This document shows, one piece after another, positions 1 to 6,144 of a DNA stretch of 8,955 nucleotides. Position 1 is the first letter of the stretch; each line of letters starts with the position of its first letter. Source of the DNA: Clostridia bacterium (GTDB lineage: Bacteria > Bacillota_A > Clostridia > Oscillospirales > Acutalibacteraceae). The DNA is taken from contig JAFSTS010000227.1 of assembly GCA_017445685.1 (NCBI GenBank), positions 1 to 8,955 of the forward strand, in the 5' to 3' direction. A program made the position numbers and the translations under genes. Under the pieces are notes generated by a model, which worked only from the letters and a program-made list of their open reading frames with translations, had not been told where the DNA came from and did not search any database.

Positions 1-17
1 AATTTTTTAATATAGTA

Positions 18-23
18 TATAAT
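18..23 (+). promoter_or_regulatory. Probable -10 element of the proS promoter
   Basis: TATAAT lies 33 nt upstream of the preferred proS start, inside an AT-rich stretch. A -35 box 16-18 nt further upstream would fall outside the window, so only half of the promoter can be judged. The implied untranslated leader is short, about 25 nt, which leaves no room for a T-box, so none is visible here. Confidence 0.4.
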
Positions 24-41
24 GTTTCCCAGTAAATTACG

Positions 42-48
42 AAAGAGG
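42..48 (+). promoter_or_regulatory. Ribosome binding site deciding the proS start
   Basis: AAAGAGG sits 8 nt before the GTG at 57 but only 2 nt before the TTG at 51. A normal Shine-Dalgarno spacing therefore favours GTG57 over the longer TTG51 reading of the same frame. Confidence 0.7.
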
Positions 49-56
49 TTTTGAAA

Positions 57-1493
57 GTGGCAGATAACAAAAAAATGGTTGAAGAGATCACCTCTATGGA
101 GGAAGACTTTGCCAAATGGTACACAGATGTAGTCAAGAAAGCCGAGCTGGCTTCCTATTCCTGCGTCAGAGGCTGCATGGTCGTAAGACCTTATGGTACG
201 GCGCTGTGGGAAAATATAAAAAATGAGCTTGATTCGAGATTCAAGGCTTTGGGACATGAAAATGTAATGATGCCGATGTTTATTCCCGAAAGTCTTCTCC
301 AGAAAGAAAAGGATCATGTCGAAGGCTTTGCGCCTGAGGTTGCGTGGATAACACAGGGCGGCGACGAGCAGCTTACAGAAAGGCTCTGTGTCAGACCGAC
401 CTCGGAAACGCTGTTTTGCGATCACTATGCGCAGGTGATCCATTCATACCGCGATCTGCCTAAGCTTTATAATCAGTGGTGTTCAGTCGTTCGATGGGAA
501 AAGACGACAAGACCGTTTTTGCGCACGATGGAATTTTTCTGGCAGGAAGGTCACACCATGCACGAAACCGCCGAAGAAGCCATTGAAGAGACAGAGAGAA
601 TGCTCAATGTTTACGCCGACTTCTGTGAAAAATGTCTTGCAATTCCTGTCGTAAAAGGCAAAAAGACAGACAAGGAAAAATTTGCCGGCGCTGAATCTAC
701 ATATACTATCGAGGCTCTCATGCACGACGGAAAAGCTCTCCAGAGCGGCACAAGCCACTATTTCGGAGACGGTTTTTCAAGAGCTTTTGATATCGAGTTT
801 ACCGGCAGAGACAACACTTTGCAGTATCCTTTCCAGACCTCGTGGGGAATGTCGACGAGGATCATAGGCGCAGTTATCATGACTCACGGCGACGACAACG
901 GTCTTGTTCTGCCGCCTGCTGTAGCTCCCACGCAGGTAGTTGTTATTCCGATTGCCGCTCACAAAGAGGGTGTAATGGAAAAAGCAGCGGAGCTGACGAA
1001 GAAAATATCCGCCTTCTGCCGCGCGAAAATCGACGACAGCGACAATTCTGCCGGTTGGAAATTTGCCCAGCACGAGATGAAGGGCGTTCCGCTCAGGCTT
1101 GAGATCGGCCCGAAGGATATCGAAAAAAATCAGTGCGTTATCGTGCGCAGAGACAATCGTGAAAAGACTTTCGTTTCCCTTGATGAACTTGACAAAAAGA
1201 TACCGGAGCTTCTTCAGGATGTTCATGACGGACTTTACGAAAAAGCCTTAAAGCGCCGCAACGAGATGACATACAGCGTGGACAACCTTGACGATATGAT
1301 CAAATCCGCCGAAGAGCGTCCGGGCTTTATCAAAGCCATGTGGTGCGGAAGCCTTGAATGTGAAGAAAAGCTCAAAGAGGTTGCCGGTGTAACATCAAGA
1401 TGTATCCCCTTTGAACAGGAAAAAATCAGCGACAAATGCGTCTGCTGCGGCAAAGAAGCAAAAAGTATGCTCTATTGGGGCAAGGCTTATTAA
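57..1493 (+). CDS. proS: Prolyl-tRNA synthetase, archaeal/eukaryotic type (ProS type 3)
   Basis: Class II aminoacyl-tRNA synthetase that charges tRNA-Pro with proline in the cytoplasm. Numbering here counts from the in-frame TTG at 51; the preferred GTG at 57 removes two residues, giving 478 aa, a usual length for this type. Visible are the motif 1 region ([14 protein letters not shown], about 68-81), motif 2 ([20 protein letters not shown], 148-167), and motif 3 ([19 protein letters not shown], 263-281). An anticodon-binding domain follows (about 295-400). The C-terminal zinc-type domain has Cys432, Cys437, Cys463 and Cys465/466, and the protein ends in Tyr as this type does. The bacterial-type editing insertion between motifs 2 and 3 is absent, as expected for the archaeal form. 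Many Clostridia and other bacteria carry this form. It appears monocistronic: a terminator follows 9 nt after the stop and the next gene is convergent. Confidence 0.97.
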   Translation: MADNKKMVEEITSMEEDFAKWYTDVVKKAELASYSCVRGCMVVRPYGTALWENIKNELDSRFKALGHENVMMPMFIPESLLQKEKDHVEGFAPEVAWITQGGDEQLTERLCVRPTSETLFCDHYAQVIHSYRDLPKLYNQWCSVVRWEKTTRPFLRTMEFFWQEGHTMHETAEEAIEETERMLNVYADFCEKCLAIPVVKGKKTDKEKFAGAESTYTIEALMHDGKALQSGTSHYFGDGFSRAFDIEFTGRDNTLQYPFQTSWGMSTRIIGAVIMTHGDDNGLVLPPAVAPTQVVVIPIAAHKEGVMEKAAELTKKISAFCRAKIDDSDNSAGWKFAQHEMKGVPLRLEIGPKDIEKNQCVIVRRDNREKTFVSLDELDKKIPELLQDVHDGLYEKALKRRNEMTYSVDNLDDMIKSAEERPGFIKAMWCGSLECEEKLKEVAGVTSRCIPFEQEKISDKCVCCGKEAKSMLYWGKAY

Positions 1494-1501
1494 AAAGACA
1501 A

Positions 1502-1547
1502 AATAAAGGCACATTGCAGCGTTAATTTCGCGCAATGTGCCTTTATT
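1502..1547. terminator. Strong bidirectional intrinsic terminator between convergent genes
   Basis: A perfect 16-bp stem pairs 1502-1517 (AATAAAGGCACATTGC) with 1532-1547. Three more pairs inside it (1519-1521 with 1529-1531) leave a 7-nt loop. On the + strand it ends proS transcription, with a short T-rich tail (TTTATTCGTTT). On the - strand it is followed by TTGTCTTTTT, a better U-tract, and would end the leftward operon whose last gene stops at 1671. The stem is flanked by A on one side and T on the other, the usual form of a two-way terminator. Confidence 0.92.
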
Positions 1548-1624
1548 CGTTTAACCGTCAACTGTAGATGTTTTTCTATAACGCCCGCCGATTTTACCCT
1601 TCAGCTAACGACGATGGCGGAATC

Positions 1625-1655
1625 GAAAGCGACATTCTGCGTCGCAGACGCTTTC
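1625..1655 (-). repeat. Compound inverted repeat just after the HAD gene stop
   Basis: Outer arms GAAAGCG (1625-1631) and CGCTTTC (1649-1655) are complementary. They enclose a second palindrome, TCTGCG-T-CGCAGA (1636-1648), so an imperfect nested hairpin can form 16 nt after the stop of the leftward HAD gene. No T-tract follows on either strand, so it is not a classical terminator. It could be a 3'-end-stabilising mRNA structure or a protein-binding site. A TTGACA at 1662-1657 with CAGAAT at 1639-1634 (17-nt spacer, - strand) overlaps it and weakly resembles a promoter. The rest of 1548-1670 shows no gene. Confidence 0.5.
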
Positions 1656-1670
1656 CTGTCAAGTCAGCCG

Positions 1671-2597
1671 TCAGACGATGATATCAAGCATTTGCATAAG
1701 GTCGTCGATCTTGTAGTCGCAAAGGTCGCCGATACCGGCTCTTTCGATATTGCCACCGGAAATTCCAACGCAGGAAAAGCCTGCAAGCTTGATGGAAACA
1801 ACGCCTGCGGAGCTGTCCTCAATGCCGAGGACTTTGTGGCGTCTTTCAAACGGAATACCGAGACCGACTCTTGCCGTTTCGGCGTAAAGCCACGGGTGAG
1901 GCTTGGGAGCAAGCTCGCCGAGAGTGCCTGTCTGACCTTTTCTCAAAGCGTAACCTGCCGTAATGATACTGTCGTAAAATTCCGTCGGATCGCCCATATC
2001 GAGCTGTCTGAAAGCCGAGATTATCTCAGGCATTGCCTTTTCGTAAAGTCCGCTTGTGACAAGACCGATCTTTATTCCCTCGCTCTTGACGGCAAGGAGA
2101 AAATCTTTAAGATTCGGACTGGGCGTGAAAGCGTCCTGCTTGCCTCTGCCCTTCATGATCTCGTCCATCTCGTAGTTTACGATCTCAAAATAATACTGTC
2201 TGGCAAGCTCAAGCGACGCGCCGGGAGCATATTTGTCGATCATATATTGAAGATGTTCGGAAACGGAATGACCCGAAATAAACGGCTCGTCCTCTTTTTC
2301 GTATTCAAATGACGGCTTTGAGAGAAGTCTGCCTGTCGTCTGACCGATGACCCACATCCAGAAGCTTTCCGAATGAACTGATGTTCCGTCAAGATCCATC
2401 AGAATTGCTTCGGCTTTCTTTTCAAAGCTTGTTTCGTGCATGGGATAAATTGCAGGATATCCCAGACCGCTTTTTACATAGCAAAGTTTTTTGTCCTCAA
2501 ATTCGATGATGTCAATCTTTTTGTCGTCGGGGGTGAGGATTTTTTTCACCCCGTCCTTGCCGGCTGAGAAAAAATCGCTTTTTGTAATTTCGTTCAT
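1671..2597 (-). CDS. HAD-superfamily hydrolase, phosphosugar phosphatase/phosphoglucomutase-like
   Basis: Cytoplasmic 308-aa HAD protein with the four catalytic motifs intact: motif I DLDGT (D68 nucleophile, D70 acid/base), motif II T181-S182-G183 after a hydrophobic strand, motif III K232 in PKPHP, and motif IV E260-D261 in GIEDSSAGV, which binds Mg2+. The region between motifs I and II (about 75-175) is an inserted cap, larger than in small beta-phosphoglucomutase-like proteins, suggesting a tailored pocket. About 60 residues precede motif I, an unusual extension for the family; it appears genuine because the ATG at 2597 has a GAGG site 7 nt upstream. That ATG overlaps the GH38 stop (TAATG), which implies coupled translation. 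Family knowledge suggests a phosphatase or mutase acting on a sugar phosphate. The substrate cannot be read from sequence; the GH38-like neighbour makes a hexose phosphate plausible (inference). Confidence 0.85.
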   Translation of the reverse strand: MNEITKSDFFSAGKDGVKKILTPDDKKIDIIEFEDKKLCYVKSGLGYPAIYPMHETSFEKKAEAILMDLDGTSVHSESFWMWVIGQTTGRLLSKPSFEYEKEDEPFISGHSVSEHLQYMIDKYAPGASLELARQYYFEIVNYEMDEIMKGRGKQDAFTPSPNLKDFLLAVKSEGIKIGLVTSGLYEKAMPEIISAFRQLDMGDPTEFYDSIITAGYALRKGQTGTLGELAPKPHPWLYAETARVGLGIPFERRHKVLGIEDSSAGVVSIKLAGFSCVGISGGNIERAGIGDLCDYKIDDLMQMLDIIV

Positions 2598-5386
2598 TAC
2601 AGTACCTCGATAGTGTAGATTTTACCTTTTTTGACGCTGACTTTGATACTCTCGCCGTCTTTTTCAAGCTCCTCATTTACTTTGCCGTCAAGTCTTACGC
2701 TTCGGGCAGAAGTGAAGTCAAATCCGAGAGTGATTTTGCCGTCGATCGTATGCTCTGTCGGGTTGTAAACTCGGATAAGTATCGTATCGTCGTCGGATCT
2801 TGTTACGCTGCTGAGAATGAGATTGTCGCCTTCAACTGAAACGAAGCTCTTTTCAAGCGGGAATACGCCCTCCTGCTTTCCGAACTCGCATACTTTAAGC
2901 GGAGTTCTGAACGCCTGAGCTTCGCCGTAGAGGTTTGAGCTTTCCCAGTTGCCCGTGTGCGGCATGAAAGCGTAGCGATAGGTAAAGGAGCGAAGAGACT
3001 GGCTGCTTTCGTCACCCGGATATTCCATCCAAAGCCTGTTGTCGCAGGCAATGCGGACTCTTGTGCATCTGACAAGTCCCATTGCGATCGTCTGTTCATC
3101 GTCGTTTTCAAGTATCTCGTAATCCTTTGTTGCGTCCGTCAGCACCGCAAAACCGTTGCTTTCATCAGCAAGGTCGTACCACATCTGGGCCGGATGACGA
3201 GCAAGCTCGTTGCCGCGAAGTTCGCCGTTTACAGACGGCTCTACAGGAAATTCGCTGACCATGAACGAGCCTTCCGCATAAGTCTTTTCGGCGTGAAGAC
3301 CTGTCGGCATACAGACCTTGAAATAGTGATCTCTTGCCTTGTTGTCGATCGTCGTGACGACTTCAAGATATTTTGAGCCTTTTTTGAGAGTCATCTCAAC
3401 GCAAATGGGCATATCAACCATATTTTCGCTGCGAAGCTGGGAAGAAAAGTCATATCTTTCGGGGAGCTTCATGGTAGTTGTTACATTGAATTTTACAACG
3501 AGCGGACCGTTGACCGTGACGGAAACATTGGCATTCTGACCGAGGTTTGTGATGATCCTGTCACAGGGAACATTGTTGTAAGTCCACATATTGCCCTGAT
3601 CGCCCATATCCATGAAGTAGTTAAGGTTTTTGTAAACCTTGCCGGTGAGCTTGTCGGTGATGTTTGCAGTTCCGTCGGGGTTTACTTTAACCTTGATATA
3701 TTCGTTCTGGGCTTCATTTACGCCGCAGAGCATATTGTCAGCAAGGATCCTCGGAGCGTCCCAGTCCTCGTGCGGATAGGGGTACTCGTTTTTCTGAGCC
3801 CATTTGATTTTGTATGTTTTGTAGCCGAGCGCAGGAATATCCTTCGCTTCAAAATAGAGGTGAACCTTTGTGCAGTAGAAAGGCATATTTCTGCTTCTCG
3901 GATGATAGATCCCGGCTCTGACATTTGTCTGCCTTTCAACCTCCTGAACCTTGACTACATTGGAGTTTTCGTCTTCGATGATGATGTATTGAAGAATAAC
4001 GTCTCTCGGAATGTCGACATAGGCTTCGACTATCTCGCTTCTTGCAAAAGAGGACGGATTATGAACAGCAAGGAAATATTCAGTGTCGTAAACTTTTGAA
4101 GTGTCGATTTCCTTTGTGACATTTTCAAGACCTTTTCTCTCAAGCCCTTTTGCGATGATACCTGCCTGAGAAAGACGGGCAAGCTCGCCGTCAACAAGAG
4201 TCTTCGGGCCAAGACCGTGCATTGAGTCATGAGCATGGCTCTGGAAAAGAAGCTTCCAGATTTTTTCAAGATATGTTGCAGGATATTTGGAAAGTCCGTG
4301 TCTCCAGGCAATCGTCGAAAGAGGCTCGGCATAATAGATAAGAGTGTTCTCGGCGTGAGAGTTTTCGATCATTACCTCAGGATGAGTGGAGAAAACATCT
4401 GTATGAATGCTGCCTACGGGGCCGTCGCGCATAGGACCTTTGACAACATCGAGGTCGTCAACCTTTTCAAGCTGGGCTTTAAGCTCTTTGAGATAATCCG
4501 AAAGAGTGGAATGTACTATTTCAAGCTCGCCTTCATATTCCTTCTGGAGAGCTTTAACATAGTCGGGCGTGAGCGGATGAGGCTCTGTAAAGTCTGTGCC
4601 GTCAAACATGAGAACACATTCGGGAGCCGCTGTGCCTTCAACGGTTTTCAATGCCCTTTCCATGCCTTCGCGGAGCTTTTCGGGATGATACGAGGTTTCG
4701 GGATCGAGAATATCGTAAAACCAGCCGTAGTCATCGGAGTTTGCCGTGTGGAACACCTTGCCGAGCTCGCCCCATTTGTACTGCCACTGCTTGTCCCAGG
4801 CGTCCTTTGCGTAGACGATCGGAATGTGACCTGCAAAGAAGAAGTTCCAACGGGCCTCCGGTCCGAGATGAGAAGCGTAAGCTTTAGTGCCGTCCGGCGC
4901 CTCCCAGATGAACTCGTGATATTTGGACTTTTTGGGATCCATGTATTTATAGAAAACGATATTGTCAATGTCAAAGTCCGAATAGATCTGCGGAAGCTGA
5001 CCTATCTGACCGAAAGAAAACACATTGTAGCCGCAGTTGAGAGGCTCGCCGTATTCCTTCGATTTTTTCGTGCCGTATTGGATGTTTCTGACAACGCTTT
5101 CGCCGTTGATGGGAGCGCAGTCCGGCAGAGTAAACCACGGGCCTATCTCAAGCTTGCCCTGTTTGACATATTTGATGACAGTGTCTTTCATCTCCGGGCG
5201 GATCTCAAGATAATCCTCGATCAGCGTAAGCTGACCGTCGCACAAAAATGAACGGTAATCCTCGCGCTTGTCCATGATTTCAAACAGATGATCGAAAAGA
5301 TCGACCAGCCTCATTCTTGTTCTTTCAAATTCCCAGCGAAACTCTCTGTCCCAGTGGGTGTAGGTTACGATGTGGACTTTTTTCAT
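2597..5386 (-). CDS. GH38 alpha-mannosidase-family protein with substituted catalytic nucleophile
   Basis: Full-length 929-aa member of glycoside hydrolase family 38, the family of alpha-mannosidases and of MngB, which cleaves mannosylglycerate or its phosphate. No signal peptide is seen, so it is probably cytoplasmic. Visible in order: HWDRE (11-15, zinc ligands H11 and D13), DGQ (50-52), IGPWFTLPD (81-89), NGESVVRN (94-101), GYNVFSFGQ (119-127), FIWEAPDG (159-166), DGTD (262-265, D265 the candidate acid/base), a helical middle domain (about 330-410) with HAHDS (384-388, H386 a zinc ligand), then C-terminal beta domains (about 430-929). The family pattern at 119-126 is GYxPDSFG, where Asp is both nucleophile and zinc ligand; here that residue is Phe123. 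Its AAAGGA site (5401-5396) lies 9 nt before the ATG. It is first in a two-gene unit with the HAD gene and has its own promoter. It may be a diverged hydrolase, a non-classical enzyme or a sugar-binding protein. Confidence 0.9.
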   Translation of the reverse strand: MKKVHIVTYTHWDREFRWEFERTRMRLVDLFDHLFEIMDKREDYRSFLCDGQLTLIEDYLEIRPEMKDTVIKYVKQGKLEIGPWFTLPDCAPINGESVVRNIQYGTKKSKEYGEPLNCGYNVFSFGQIGQLPQIYSDFDIDNIVFYKYMDPKKSKYHEFIWEAPDGTKAYASHLGPEARWNFFFAGHIPIVYAKDAWDKQWQYKWGELGKVFHTANSDDYGWFYDILDPETSYHPEKLREGMERALKTVEGTAAPECVLMFDGTDFTEPHPLTPDYVKALQKEYEGELEIVHSTLSDYLKELKAQLEKVDDLDVVKGPMRDGPVGSIHTDVFSTHPEVMIENSHAENTLIYYAEPLSTIAWRHGLSKYPATYLEKIWKLLFQSHAHDSMHGLGPKTLVDGELARLSQAGIIAKGLERKGLENVTKEIDTSKVYDTEYFLAVHNPSSFARSEIVEAYVDIPRDVILQYIIIEDENSNVVKVQEVERQTNVRAGIYHPRSRNMPFYCTKVHLYFEAKDIPALGYKTYKIKWAQKNEYPYPHEDWDAPRILADNMLCGVNEAQNEYIKVKVNPDGTANITDKLTGKVYKNLNYFMDMGDQGNMWTYNNVPCDRIITNLGQNANVSVTVNGPLVVKFNVTTTMKLPERYDFSSQLRSENMVDMPICVEMTLKKGSKYLEVVTTIDNKARDHYFKVCMPTGLHAEKTYAEGSFMVSEFPVEPSVNGELRGNELARHPAQMWYDLADESNGFAVLTDATKDYEILENDDEQTIAMGLVRCTRVRIACDNRLWMEYPGDESSQSLRSFTYRYAFMPHTGNWESSNLYGEAQAFRTPLKVCEFGKQEGVFPLEKSFVSVEGDNLILSSVTRSDDDTILIRVYNPTEHTIDGKITLGFDFTSARSVRLDGKVNEELEKDGESIKVSVKKGKIYTIEVL
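2605..2608 (-). promoter_or_regulatory. Ribosome binding site of the HAD gene inside the GH38 3' end
   Basis: GAGG on the - strand ends 7 nt before the HAD ATG and lies within the last codons of the GH38-like gene. With the TAATG overlap this fits re-initiation by the same ribosomes, and it supports the long N-terminal reading of the HAD protein. Confidence 0.7.
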
Positions 5387-5411
5387 GTTGTATGTTCCTT
5401 TCGCAAAAAAT

Positions 5412-5426
5412 GTAAAATAATTTTAC
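5412..5426. repeat. Perfect 15-bp AT-rich palindrome covering the GH38 -10 box
   Basis: GTAAAAT-A-ATTTTAC reads the same on both strands around one central base. It contains the -10 hexamer of the GH38 promoter and spans the likely transcription start. It directly abuts the second palindrome (5427-5441). It could be an operator half of a double site. As RNA it is a weak hairpin followed on the - strand by ATTTTTT, so a role in ending trmB transcription is also possible. Confidence 0.6.
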
Positions 5427-5449
5427 CACGCTTCAAGCGTGTTTGTCAA
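5420..5449 (-). promoter_or_regulatory. Promoter of the GH38-HAD operon
   Basis: On the - strand TTGACA (5449-5444) is a perfect -35, followed by an 18-nt spacer and TAAAAT (5425-5420) as -10, preceded by TGG, an extended -10. The start site would fall near 5413, giving a leader of about 26 nt that includes the AAAGGA ribosome site. The spacer is almost entirely the 15-bp palindrome at 5427-5441. This shows the sugar-module genes can be expressed separately from trmB upstream. Confidence 0.8.
5427..5441. repeat. Perfect 15-bp palindrome in the GH38 promoter spacer, likely operator
   Basis: CACGCTT-C-AAGCGTG has 7-bp arms around a single central base and lies wholly between the -35 and -10 boxes of the GH38 promoter, a classic place for a repressor site. 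The odd spacing with one central base does not fit the usual LacI-family centre (CG). I cannot name the regulator, and none is encoded in the window. As RNA its loop would be only about 3 nt and no clean U-tract follows, so an operator is the better reading. Confidence 0.65.
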
Positions 5450-5458
5450 CAAAACTAC

Positions 5459-6130
5459 TCACCTGATAAATGCTTCAAGACGGTATATCGGCTGACCGAG
5501 ATCGGAAAAACGCTTTTCATATTCTGTCATGACGTTTTCCTCAAAACCGCTGTTGTGAAGATCGAGTGAAATGTTTTCCAGCGCAAAGCCGTTCTTTGAA
5601 AATTCCGAAATCGAATATTCAAAAAAGTGCATATTGTCAGTTTTTTGGAATATCCTGCCGTCAGGCTTTAAAAACATTTTGTAAAGCTTTAGAAATCTTC
5701 CGTTTGTCAGGCGGTGATTTTCGTATCTTTTTTTGGGGTACGGACAGGAAAAATTCAGGTAGATATTGTCGATTGAATTTTCCGGCAGATATTTGGGCAG
5801 ATATTCCGCGCCGCCTTTGATGAAGACGATGTTTGCGAGGTTTTCTTTTTTTGCCCTCTCACAGCCGCTGACGATGACATTGCCTGTTTTTTCAACCGCT
5901 ATGTAATTTTTCTCCGGGTGAAGAGCTGCCATCTGACAGATAAATCCGCCCTTTCCGCAGCCGATCTCAAGCTCAACGGGGTTACTGTTTGAAAAGATTT
6001 TTTCAAAGTCAAAATATTCCTTCTTTTCAATTGCCGTCACACTGTTGAGATCGTCGCTTTTTATGCAGATCAGATTATCCTCGCAGCCGATAAGTCTTTT
6101 TTCAAGGTTTTTCTTTTTTCGCATTCTCAT
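5459..6130 (-). CDS. trmB: tRNA (guanine-N7)-methyltransferase with atypical catalytic motif
   Basis: SAM-dependent enzyme expected to make m7G46 in the variable loop of tRNAs. The 223-aa length is typical. Visible: the SAM-binding loop EIGCGKGGF (55-63), acidic E80 at the end of strand 2, the tRNA-handling stretch LNFSCPYPKKRYENHRLT (125-142), KTDN (163-166), LDLHNS (189-194) and TEYE (202-205) near the C-terminus. The family motif is SDPWPKKRH; here the catalytic Asp is Cys129 and Trp is Tyr131, while the rest of the fold and the TEYE motif are kept. The start ATG at 6130 has AAAGGA 10 nt upstream, overlapping the stop of the preceding gene; a second ATG at 6124 is too far. It is second in a unit with the nucleotidyltransferase gene, 14 nt apart. 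Family assignment is firm; activity is less certain because of Cys129. Confidence 0.93.
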   Translation of the reverse strand: MRMRKKKNLEKRLIGCEDNLICIKSDDLNSVTAIEKKEYFDFEKIFSNSNPVELEIGCGKGGFICQMAALHPEKNYIAVEKTGNVIVSGCERAKKENLANIVFIKGGAEYLPKYLPENSIDNIYLNFSCPYPKKRYENHRLTNGRFLKLYKMFLKPDGRIFQKTDNMHFFEYSISEFSKNGFALENISLDLHNSGFEENVMTEYEKRFSDLGQPIYRLEAFIR

Positions 6131-6144
6131 ATTTTGTTCGTCCT

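Noticed and set aside
1625..1655. The AAGCG/CGCTT words here as a second copy of the GH38 operator
   Set aside because: The arms differ in sequence and spacing from CACGCTT/AAGCGTG at 5427-5441; only a 5-base word is shared.
1614..2312. A 232-codon open frame on the + strand opposite the HAD gene
   Set aside because: It overlaps the strongly supported HAD gene, begins in the intergenic hairpin without a ribosome site and matches no family I recognise.
4229..5251. A 340-codon open frame on the + strand opposite the GH38-like gene
   Set aside because: It is antisense to a clear family member, shows no recognisable motif, and its Phe/Val/Arg-rich composition is what reverse-complemented coding sequence of this codon use gives.
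2597..5386. The GH38-like gene as a pseudogene because its nucleophile is missing
   Set aside because: There is no frameshift or internal stop over 929 codons, other motifs are intact, and the promoter, RBS and coupling to the next gene look functional.
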